A DNA stretch of 19,526 nucleotides from Desulfobacterales bacterium (GTDB taxonomy: Bacteria; Desulfobacterota; Desulfobacteria; Desulfobacterales; UBA5852), in assembly GCA_030066455.1 (NCBI GenBank), contig JASJBQ010000022.1, forward strand, positions 1 to 19,526. The letters run 5' to 3'. Position numbers and translations under genes: made by a program. Shown in pieces: positions 1 to 6,167 of this stretch. Below the pieces are notes generated by a model. It made no database searches, was not told the origin of the DNA, and saw only the letters and a list, made by a program, of their open reading frames with translations. Position 1 is the first letter of the stretch, and each line of letters begins with the position of its first letter.

Positions 1-154
1 CGGCCATGATCTGGAAGGCGGCGTAGACGTTGGTGCCGGTGGAGCCGCCGGGTTTGCGGTTCAGGAGCTTTTCCAGGAAATGGATCGTGGCGCAGCGCAG
101 GTGGCGGCGTTGGGCACGCGGATCATGCGGTCGACCACTTGGGGCACGAAGGAG
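1..154 (-). pseudogene. Fragment of a duplicated cysteine synthase-like PLP gene
   Basis: Bases 1-92 are identical to 1177-1268 inside the intact PLP-dependent lyase gene of this window. The match continues with a few substitutions to about 154 (source about 1330) and then stops abruptly in AT-rich DNA. Between 92 and 99 this copy has CAGCGC where the intact gene has a single T, a net +5 that shifts the reading frame. It therefore cannot encode the enzyme across this point. It corresponds to an internal part of the protein (around [16 protein letters not shown] and [12 protein letters not shown]). The copy runs off the left edge, so its full extent is unknown. The near identity suggests a recent duplication. 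Confidence 0.85.
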
Positions 155-307
155 AGGTGCCCCTGTCCACCTAAACGGCCATAAATTCATAAATACGTCT
201 CGTCCTTGTTTAAGATTTGTTGGGTAATTTTTTATTTAAATCGCCATGCCTAATTTTCCATAGCTCCCCCTTTAGTTCCTCTACTGCCCGTCGCGGTTTT
301 AGGCAAC
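155..307. other. AT-rich stretch between PLP fragment and amidase gene
   Basis: This stretch of about 150 bases is clearly less GC-rich than the rest of the window and has no credible ORF. It lies between the break point of the duplicated PLP fragment and the stop codon of the amidase gene. A short imperfect inverted repeat (AGGTG at 155-159, CACCT at 168-172) sits at the junction, but I see no recognisable insertion-sequence end. Confidence 0.4.
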
Positions 308-970
308 TTAAACGCGGATTACGTCTCCTGGTTGGATGAGGTCACCGGAAATCGACGGGTTTGAGGCGCGGATTTCCGCAATTGTCGTCCCATATCGATT
401 GGCAATGCCCCACAACGTATCACCGGAAATGACGGTATGGGTGCGACCGGGTCCTTCAGTTTCGTCATCATCGGCCATATCCGCCCCCCAATTCTCACCG
501 ACCTCGACATCGATGTCTGCGACTTGCAGTTCCTTGACCATGGTGCGAAAACGTTCCATCGAAAATACCGGGCATGCCTTGGGAGAACCTTGTGTGATTT
601 GCGCAATCACTTCGTTGTGCCCCATCAGATTACTACGCGGAACGCGGTAGGTCGCCATCAGGTCAAGCACAAGATCCCGGGCCGAATGCAATTGGCCGTC
701 AGTGAAGTTATCCAAAGGGGATTGTCCGTTGGAAGCAACGCCACCGGCTAGTGAGATGCCGATGGATGTGGCATTGAAGCCGGCAACGTGGGCGCCCTTT
801 TTTTCAATCTCGCGTCCCGGCTCGATTTTGCCATTTCTTCTGATGACGAAGTGGTAGCCAATCCCGGACCATCCACGCTGGAGATGCCATCGGTGAACAT
901 CGGCGGCACCGATATCGGATGTCGCCGGCGTAGCCGTGCAATGCATAACAATGTGTGTGATTTCTCTCAT
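308..970 (-). CDS. N-acetylmuramoyl-L-alanine amidase (T7 lysozyme type) with LysM domain
   Basis: A 220-residue protein. Residues 1-140 form an Amidase_2/PGRP-type Zn amidase, which cleaves the bond between MurNAc and L-alanine in peptidoglycan. The T7 lysozyme active-site set is all present: H10 (VMHCTATP), Y39 (GIGYHF), H118 (GHNEV), K131 and C133 (KACPVF). A short acidic linker leads to a C-terminal LysM domain at about 177-220 (HTVISGDTLWGIANRYG), which binds peptidoglycan. There is no signal peptide, as in phage endolysins that need a holin or another release route; no holin is seen nearby. An AGGAG ribosome site lies just upstream of the ATG. The gene follows the PLP lyase by 36 bases on the same strand, so the two may be co-transcribed. 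Its lower GC content and the adjacent duplicated PLP fragment suggest horizontal arrival, perhaps from a prophage. Confidence 0.88.
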   Translation of the reverse strand: MREITHIVMHCTATPATSDIGAADVHRWHLQRGWSGIGYHFVIRRNGKIEPGREIEKKGAHVAGFNATSIGISLAGGVASNGQSPLDNFTDGQLHSARDLVLDLMATYRVPRSNLMGHNEVIAQITQGSPKACPVFSMERFRTMVKELQVADIDVEVGENWGADMADDDETEGPGRTHTVISGDTLWGIANRYGTTIAEIRASNPSISGDLIQPGDVIRV

Positions 971-1006
971 GGATTAGTCTCCTTTTTTATTGGCGGGACA
1001 TCCACT

Positions 1007-2062
1007 TTAGGTGAAAAGTCCAGTATCGTAAAAAGTTTCCATTTGTTGGGTATAGGGTTTCAAATCAAACCCCTTCTCCGCTAACCAGCCCGTATTGTAA
1101 TACGTATCCAGATACCGATCCCCCGGATCGCAGAGCATTGAGACCACGCTGCCCTTGTGACCCCGGGCGTTGAGTTCGGCCATGATCTGGAAGGCGGCGT
1201 AGACGTTGGTGCCGGTGGAGCCGCCGGGTTTGCGGTTCAGGAGCTTTTCCAGGAAATGGATCGTGGCGTAGGTGGCGGCGTCGGGCACGCGGATCATGCG
1301 GTCGATCACCTGGGGCACGAACGAGGGCTCCACCCGGGGGCGGCCGATGCCCTCGACGTTGGAGGCCTTGTCGCTGGTCACCGTGCAATCGCCCGAGTGG
1401 AAGTAATCGTAGAACACCGAGTGCTCCGGGTCGGCCACGCAGAGTTGGGTGTCGAACTGCCGGTAGCGGATGTAGCGGCCGATGGTGGCCGAGGTGCCGC
1501 CGGTGCCGGCGCAGACCACGATCCAGGCGGGCACCGGAAAAGGTTCCGCCTCCATCTGCGAGAAGATCGAGTCGGCGATGTTGTTGTTGCCGCGCCAGTC
1601 CGTGACCTGCTCGGCATAGGTGAACTGGTCCATGTAATGGCCTTTGAGCTCGCGGGCCAGGCGGTTGGCCTCGCCGTAGATGTCGGCGTTCTGCACCAGG
1701 TGGCATTTACCGCCGTAAAATTCGATCTGGTCGATCTTCTGCTGGGAGGTGCCCTCGGGCATCACGGCGATAAAGGGCAGATCCAGCAGCTTGGCGAAAT
1801 AGGCCTCGGACACGGCCGTGCTCCCCGAGGAGGCCTCGACGATCGTGGTACCCTCGTTGATCCAGCCGTTGCAGAGCCCGTAGAGAAACAGCGAACGGGC
1901 CAGGCGGTGCTTGAGGCTTCCGGTGGGGTGGGTGGATTCGTCCTTGAGATAGAGCTGGATGTTTGCGATGGCCGGCAGCTCCACCTTGATCAGGTGGGTG
2001 TCCGCCGACCGCTGGAAATCGGCCTCGATTTTGCGAATGGCCTGGTTGGTCCACGTGCGCAT
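1007..2062 (-). CDS. PLP-dependent cysteine synthase-family lyase (Cds1-like)
   Basis: A 351-residue fold-type II PLP enzyme. The PLP lysine is K51 in [20 protein letters not shown] supplies the substrate-carboxylate loop, and [11 protein letters not shown] is the glycine loop that holds the PLP phosphate. The opening residues ([40 protein letters not shown]) resemble the group typified by the mycobacterial L-cysteine desulfhydrase Cds1 more than classical CysK/CysM. The likely reaction is therefore cysteine breakdown to H2S, pyruvate and ammonia, or a related beta-elimination or replacement; the exact substrate cannot be read from sequence. It is probably cytosolic. A GGAGA ribosome site lies about 9 bases before the ATG. 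An internal segment (1177-1330) is duplicated as a broken copy at the left edge. The amidase gene follows after 36 bases. Confidence 0.85.
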   Translation of the reverse strand: MRTWTNQAIRKIEADFQRSADTHLIKVELPAIANIQLYLKDESTHPTGSLKHRLARSLFLYGLCNGWINEGTTIVEASSGSTAVSEAYFAKLLDLPFIAVMPEGTSQQKIDQIEFYGGKCHLVQNADIYGEANRLARELKGHYMDQFTYAEQVTDWRGNNNIADSIFSQMEAEPFPVPAWIVVCAGTGGTSATIGRYIRYRQFDTQLCVADPEHSVFYDYFHSGDCTVTSDKASNVEGIGRPRVEPSFVPQVIDRMIRVPDAATYATIHFLEKLLNRKPGGSTGTNVYAAFQIMAELNARGHKGSVVSMLCDPGDRYLDTYYNTGWLAEKGFDLKPYTQQMETFYDTGLFT

Positions 2063-2207
2063 GCTTTGCGTCTCCAGTTGAGGTGGTTCCGCCGCTGGAA
2101 GACAGCACTTCGGTCTGATGGGATCGCGATCGTATGCGGCGCCGCAACCGAACGCCGAGATCGTTGAGCTGTGCCATTGCGGCGGAGAGGGGCAGGAAAA
2201 CCGGCTG

Positions 2208-2232
2208 CATAAGCGTTTTAAAATCGCTTATG
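2208..2232. promoter_or_regulatory. Perfect 8-bp inverted repeat, candidate operator
   Basis: CATAAGCG (2208-2215) and CGCTTATG (2225-2232) are exact inverted copies around a TTTTAAAAT centre. The site lies in the divergent intergenic region, about 145 bases upstream of the PLP lyase start. Its size and symmetry fit a dimeric regulator site. No regulator gene is adjacent, and the promoter it might control is not clear. Confidence 0.35.
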
Positions 2233-2331
2233 TCTTGATTAAGCTATCGGTCACATACCACCTGATACCGGAACTGTAAAGATATCAGCGGGTGTGCGGT
2301 TATTAAGACGAACAGACCTAAAACACAGGAT

Positions 2332-2360
2332 TTGCCAGAACAGACCGGTGGACCTAATAT
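2332..2360 (+). promoter_or_regulatory. Candidate sigma70-type promoter for the esterase gene
   Basis: TTGCCA (2332-2337) and TAATAT (2355-2360) are separated by 17 bases in an AT-rich stretch, which fits a housekeeping promoter reading toward the esterase. GAACAGACC occurs twice here (2310-2318 and 2338-2346), 28 bases apart, and could be a pair of regulator half-sites. Transcription from here would carry the palindrome at 2405-2524 in the leader. This is pattern matching only. Confidence 0.35.
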
Positions 2361-2404
2361 ATCTCATATAATCCTGATAAAATTTAACACCATGGTCATA
2401 TAGC

Positions 2405-2524
2405 CGGTTTCGTAATAAGCCCGAGATCAAGGCTTGCGAGTCCCGAGGAATGAAGCGTACTAATGATACGCTGGAATGACGAGGGGCGAAGCGTAACGCC
2501 GATATCGGGCTTTTTACGGAACCG
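2405..2524 (-). repeat. Long palindromic repeat, family A, copy 1 (reverse orientation)
   Basis: The outer arms 2405-2428 and 2501-2524 are inverted copies with 21 of 24 matches. The centre is AGCGTA (2454-2459) / TACGCT (2467-2472). The inner sequence is the reverse complement of the other family A copies: the right half gives GCGTTACGCTTCG and the left half CTCGCAAGCC when read on the minus strand. It sits about 30 bases before the esterase start codon, so it could form a large leader hairpin or end transcription from upstream. Confidence 0.85.
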
Positions 2525-2553
2525 TCACCTCAGAACCTGAAAGGGAAATCTGA

Positions 2554-3501
2554 ATGAACAGCCCACGTCAAGTATCACCCCAGCTCCAGCCCTGGCTGGA
2601 GAATTTCAACCGGCAGGTGGCGGATCTGGTGGCCAAGGGATTCAAACCCACCTCCACCAACGCCCGCGAGGGCCTGGCCGGCCTGACCCGCGCGCTGGTG
2701 ACCGCGATTCCCGATATCGCCTGGGTTCAGGACGACGTGATCGCCGCCCATCCCTTCGATGTGCCCGTGCGCATCTATCACCCCGATCCGGCCGAGGCCC
2801 TGCCCGTCCTGGTCTTCCTGCACGGCGGCGGGCACATGGCCGGCAGCGTGACGGTCTACGACCCGATCTGCCGCAAGCTGGCGCTGGCCGCGCGGCATAT
2901 CGTGGTGGCGGCCGACTACCGCCTGGCCCCGGAATGCCCCTACCCGGCCGGCGTCGTCGACGGGTATAACGCGGTCAAGCACCTGTGGCCGGTGCTGCAG
3001 GCGCGGGGGCTCAAGTTTCGCCAAGAGCTGGCGCTGGCGGGCGACAGCGGCGGCGGGGCCCTGAGCGCCAGCGTGGCGCACCGGGCCCAGTTCGATACCG
3101 GCATTGAAATCCAGCGCCAGGTCCTGATTTACCCCAGCCTGGATTACACCATGCGCTGGCCGTCCATCGCGCAGAATGCGACGGGTTATCTCCTGGAGCG
3201 GCGGCGGATCGCGTGGTACTTCGACCATTACTTCCCGGCCGGCACCAACCGCCGGGCGGCATCGCCGCTCTACATGGACTTTGGCGAGCGGCTGCCCGCC
3301 ACCCTGGTGATCACGGCCGAATTCTGCCCGCTGCGCGATGAGGGCCGGGCCTATGTGGAAAAACTGGTTCAGGCCGGCATCGAAGCCGAACACTGGCATC
3401 TGGACGACATGATTCACGCGTTTCTGAACCTGGAGGATCTGGTCAGGGACACCTGCCAAACGGTTTACGCCCGCATCGGACGCTTTCTCAACCCAAGCTA
3501 G
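2554..3501 (+). CDS. Alpha/beta hydrolase, HSL (hormone-sensitive lipase) esterase family
   Basis: A 315-residue protein of usual family length. The oxyanion-hole motif HGGGH is at 90-94, the nucleophile S165 is in GDSGGG, and the catalytic His is H288 in DMIHAF. HSL-family esterases such as EST2 and AFEST cut short-chain esters, and their catalytic Asp is the first residue of the DPLRDEG motif, 30 residues before the His. Here that position is C258 (EFCPLRDEG; codon TGC at 3325-3327), so the classical acid residue is missing; D262 nearby is the usual second acid of the motif. The enzyme may use another acid, have altered activity, or be inactive. The N-terminal helical cap is present and no signal peptide is seen. 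An AAAGGG ribosome site precedes the ATG. The next gene starts 217 bases on. Confidence 0.88.
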   Translation: MNSPRQVSPQLQPWLENFNRQVADLVAKGFKPTSTNAREGLAGLTRALVTAIPDIAWVQDDVIAAHPFDVPVRIYHPDPAEALPVLVFLHGGGHMAGSVTVYDPICRKLALAARHIVVAADYRLAPECPYPAGVVDGYNAVKHLWPVLQARGLKFRQELALAGDSGGGALSASVAHRAQFDTGIEIQRQVLIYPSLDYTMRWPSIAQNATGYLLERRRIAWYFDHYFPAGTNRRAASPLYMDFGERLPATLVITAEFCPLRDEGRAYVEKLVQAGIEAEHWHLDDMIHAFLNLEDLVRDTCQTVYARIGRFLNPS

Positions 3502-3718
3502 GAGTCGGATCGCTGTTGTTTCCGCTTGAAGAATCCAGTAGGGTTGAACGCGCTGCAATAGAAGCCGCATCATCGCCCTTAAGATGTGGGTGGAACGACA
3601 GGTCGGCGCCGGCGCATCCTTACGATTTCCCCGGTGGCGGCTTGCCCGCGCGCGATTGTGGCCCGGCGTCCGCTGGCCGTCCGGTTTTCGGCGTGGTTCA
3701 AAGCGAAAGGAGACCTCG

Positions 3719-4273
3719 ATGACCGACATGCTTCACAGGGCCGTGTTCGCCCTGGTGGTGCTGCTGGCGCTATCGGGATGTGCGCGTCTGCTCGAGAGCG
3801 TGGACACGACCTACAACCGCAGCGTGGATTTCGCGGCCCTGGAAACCTACCGCTGGCAGGCCCTGCACGGGACGGAAGCGACCGATGAGGGCGAGCTGGC
3901 GCTGATCCGCCGGCTCGTTGACACCGATCTGCAGGGCAAGGGGCTGCGGGCGGTGGAAGCCGAACCCGATTTTCTGGTCGTGGTTGTGCTCAGCAGGGCG
4001 CGCCAGGTCGAGTCCCAGGAAATTCACCGCTCGATACCCGGAGACCGGCGGCACATTACCTCGCCGCCCGTGGGCGAGGACGGGAGTGGTCCCGCCTACT
4101 GGGCTTACGAAGAGGGTACCATGGTGATCCATTTCGTCCGGCCGCAGACCAACCACATGGTCTGGCGGGGAACCTTCAAGACCGACCTGGATTCGGCCAC
4201 CACCCCCAAGAAGCGCGCGGCCGTCATCGAGAGGGCCGTCAGAAAAATCATGAAAGCCTTTCCGCCTTCCTAA
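3719..4273 (+). CDS. DUF4136-type outer-membrane-style lipoprotein
   Basis: A 184-residue protein starting at ATG 3719. I chose this start because AAAGGAG lies just before it; an in-frame ATG at 3584 has no such site and would add 45 residues of arginine-rich sequence before the signal. The N-terminus is a lipoprotein signal peptide ending in the lipobox LSGC, with C21 as the lipidated residue. The mature part begins with a DUF4136-like pattern (NRSVDFAALETYRW) and ends with KRAAVIERAVRKIMKAFPP, also typical of that family. DUF4136 lipoproteins are widespread and of unknown function. Position +2 after the Cys is Arg rather than Asp, so outer-membrane sorting is plausible. The next gene follows after 41 bases, probably in the same operon. 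Confidence 0.8.
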   Translation: MTDMLHRAVFALVVLLALSGCARLLESVDTTYNRSVDFAALETYRWQALHGTEATDEGELALIRRLVDTDLQGKGLRAVEAEPDFLVVVVLSRARQVESQEIHRSIPGDRRHITSPPVGEDGSGPAYWAYEEGTMVIHFVRPQTNHMVWRGTFKTDLDSATTPKKRAAVIERAVRKIMKAFPPS

Positions 4274-4314
4274 AGCGACGGGGCCGCAAAGATCGTCCGG
4301 CAAGGACCTGTACC

Positions 4315-5061
4315 ATGTGCTTCAAACCAAATCGGATGGCCCTCCTTCTGGGGGCATGGATTACTTTGACGGCGCCCGCCGTCGCCATCGCCGCGCGCCC
4401 GGCGGCGGCCATCAAAGCCGACATCCTCGCCATGGCGCAACGCTATGTCGGGCAGGGCGACCCGGATTTCAAGAAGCAGCAGGCCCTCGAGGTCCTGGTG
4501 GCCGAACTGCTGACGGCCGCCCCGCAGCCGCCGGTGAGGGACCGGCTGGACCTGCTGACCGGCCCCTGGTACCAGGTCTGGGGGCCCTACGACTACCGCG
4601 GTGGCGACCGCGGCACCGTGGATCCCAAAATCACGGTGGACGAGATCTACCAGGTGGTCTTCCGGGAGGGCTACTATTACAACGTCAACCCGGTGCGGGG
4701 GAAGGCGCGTATCGCGCTGCTGCGCGGCGAATACCAGCTCGTGCCGGGCCACGCCGACATGCTCAAGGTGCGCTTCACACGCTTTCCGGGCAACAAGGGC
4801 CGCCCGGAAGACATCCCGCTCTGGGAGCTGGCCGCCATGGCCGAAGCCGGCACGCTTCCCGCCAAAACCACCATCGTGCCGGGTTTCATCGTGCGCTGGT
4901 TCTTCGGCGGCGGCTACCTGCGCGAGGTCTACACCGACGAAGACCTACGCATCACCTACGGCGGCGACGAGGTGGACGACCGCAGGGCCGAGCACATCTA
5001 TATCATGACACGGCCCCAAGGCGTCGCCCAGGCGGCCTTCGGCGAGGCCCGCGCCCGCTAG
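4315..5061 (+). CDS. Exported protein of unknown function
   Basis: A 248-residue protein. Residues 1-27 are a clear signal peptide (positive start, hydrophobic core, AIA end). AAGGA lies about 8 bases upstream of the ATG and supports this start. After a helical stretch comes a part rich in aromatic beta-strand-like segments: LLTGPWYQVWGPYDY, DEIYQVVFREGYYYNVNP, RGEYQLVP, LREVYTDEDLRITYGG and HIYIMTR. The plan 'GPW..VW ... YQVV ... LRITYGG' resembles lipocalin-like or PAP/fibrillin-like beta-barrels, but I would not assign it firmly. It probably acts in the periplasm and may share an operon with the lipoprotein 41 bases upstream. Its TAG stop overlaps the stop codon of the convergent gene on the other strand. 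Confidence 0.7.
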   Translation: MCFKPNRMALLLGAWITLTAPAVAIAARPAAAIKADILAMAQRYVGQGDPDFKKQQALEVLVAELLTAAPQPPVRDRLDLLTGPWYQVWGPYDYRGGDRGTVDPKITVDEIYQVVFREGYYYNVNPVRGKARIALLRGEYQLVPGHADMLKVRFTRFPGNKGRPEDIPLWELAAMAEAGTLPAKTTIVPGFIVRWFFGGGYLREVYTDEDLRITYGGDEVDDRRAEHIYIMTRPQGVAQAAFGEARAR

Positions 5062-5723
5062 ACGTCCCAGTCGGACGGCGAGGCCGTGTTGTACCGGGTA
5101 ATCTTCTTCTCCGGGTCCCCCTTGAGCAGATAATACGCCCCCTCGTAGATCTTCCAGCGGCACAGATCGATCGGCGTCACCTCGGAGGCGTTCACGGTGC
5201 CCACCGCACCGGCGACCTCCAGGCCGGCCGCCACCAGCTCGGAGCAGAAGAACTTGCTGAAGTCCTCACGGTTGTAGCCGGGGCCGTGAAGGCCGAAGGG
5301 CAGCTCGTCCATCGCGTCCAGCGCCGATTTTATCGCCTGCGGCATATCGTACGGTTTGCGTTCCTTGGCCTGGTTGAACATGAAGTTGAAGAAAGCCTGC
5401 CGGTCGAATTTTTCCCTGCGGATTTGCTCGTTCATGGGCAGCCACCAGAGCTCGCCGTCGTAGGTATCGAGGCGGTCGCTGAAACGCGAGATGTTCACCC
5501 CGTTGAACCCGTGCAGGGACGTGGATTCGATGATCTGGTTGAAGAAGCGCCCCGTGTCGTCATCCGAGACCCGGGTCTGCAGGATGACGCCGACGTGCGA
5601 GACCTCCGAAAAGGTGGCGAATTTGATAATCTCCGAAAAATGGCCCTTGCCCCCGAAGGCGATGACATCGCCGGGCTGCATTTTCGCGCGGGCCTCGTCG
5701 TATTCGATTTTTACGGCGCTCAT
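5058..5723 (-). CDS. Permuted NlpC/P60-like (YiiX/DUF830-type) papain-fold protein
   Basis: A 221-residue protein. PGDVIAFGGKGHFSEIIKF near the start, H43 in VSHVGVIL, E66 in IIESTS and C160 in FFCSELVAAGLE give the order His, then Glu, then Cys. This is the circularly permuted NlpC/P60 arrangement seen in YiiX/YaeF-like proteins, which act as amidases or esterases on peptidoglycan-like or lipid substrates. No signal peptide is seen, so it is probably cytosolic or released in another way. A perfect AAGGAGGT lies 5 bases before the ATG, suggesting strong translation. It is convergent with the exported protein gene; the two stop codons share the palindrome CTAG (5058-5061). The substrate is unknown. 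Confidence 0.78.
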   Translation of the reverse strand: MSAVKIEYDEARAKMQPGDVIAFGGKGHFSEIIKFATFSEVSHVGVILQTRVSDDDTGRFFNQIIESTSLHGFNGVNISRFSDRLDTYDGELWWLPMNEQIRREKFDRQAFFNFMFNQAKERKPYDMPQAIKSALDAMDELPFGLHGPGYNREDFSKFFCSELVAAGLEVAGAVGTVNASEVTPIDLCRWKIYEGAYYLLKGDPEKKITRYNTASPSDWDV

Positions 5724-6167
5724 GACATACCTCCTTTGTGTATCGTTGGTTATAAAGCTGAGAATCGTATCGCAACGAAGACGGACGGGTTTCCCCGGGT
5801 CGGGTGTTCAGCCTGTGCCTCAGGTTTTCGAAGGTGTGGCGCGGAAGAAGCCGGAAAGATCAGCCGCTTGAAGAGGACCGGGCGCGCTAGCGGGAACTGA
5901 ACACCAGAAGCGCAGCAAGTTTTGTACCGCTGTTTTGCGGGAATTATGGGGTAAACTATCCGTTTATAGGTATTTCCTAAATTTGACATTGGCAAGCCAG
6001 GGGGCAGGTTCGGCTGCCTACTTCCTTGACAGACGCCCAACAGGGCGGCGACGAAAAGGCGCCCGCAACCGCGGCGGCTTGACCGGAGGGGAGGCGTGAT
6101 TTGCCTCGGCCGGGAGCGGTGACTATTATCCTGGGGCTTGATTCTGACGTCGTTTGGTTGACCGGCA
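5724..6167. other. Divergent intergenic region with a spaced inverted repeat
   Basis: About 440 bases separate two divergent genes. GGTGTTCAG (5803-5811) and CTGAACACC (5897-5905) are exact inverted copies 85 bases apart, a spacing like the long palindromes elsewhere in the window, but the interior does not match those families. The stretch 5940-5990 is AT-rich. I see no recognisable riboswitch and no credible ORF here. Confidence 0.45.
6101..6129 (+). promoter_or_regulatory. Candidate sigma70-type promoter for the radical SAM/DUF4130 gene
   Basis: TTGCCT (6101-6106) and TATTAT (6124-6129) are 17 bases apart, and the predicted start of transcription lies about 30 bases before the ATG at 6168. 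This is pattern matching only; the -35 box matches consensus at four of six bases. Confidence 0.35.

Noticed and set aside
155..172. Possible insertion-sequence terminus at the break of the PLP duplicate
   Set aside because: It has only a 5-bp imperfect dyad, no transposase, and no matching opposite end in the window.
30..227. 65-codon plus-strand ORF at the left edge
   Set aside because: It is antisense to the broken PLP fragment and continues into AT-rich DNA; no support.
1157..2167. Long plus-strand ORF (336 codons) opposite the PLP lyase gene
   Set aside because: It is a shadow in GC-rich DNA: low-complexity Gly/Ala/Val/His composition and no recognisable domain, whereas the minus strand encodes a clear enzyme.
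3584..3718. Upstream start for the DUF4136 lipoprotein
   Set aside because: It would bury the lipoprotein signal peptide, and only the ATG at 3719 has a good ribosome site.
5980..6110. Possible riboswitch upstream of the radical SAM/DUF4130 gene
   Set aside because: The region is GC-rich and could fold, but no known aptamer core is recognisable by eye.
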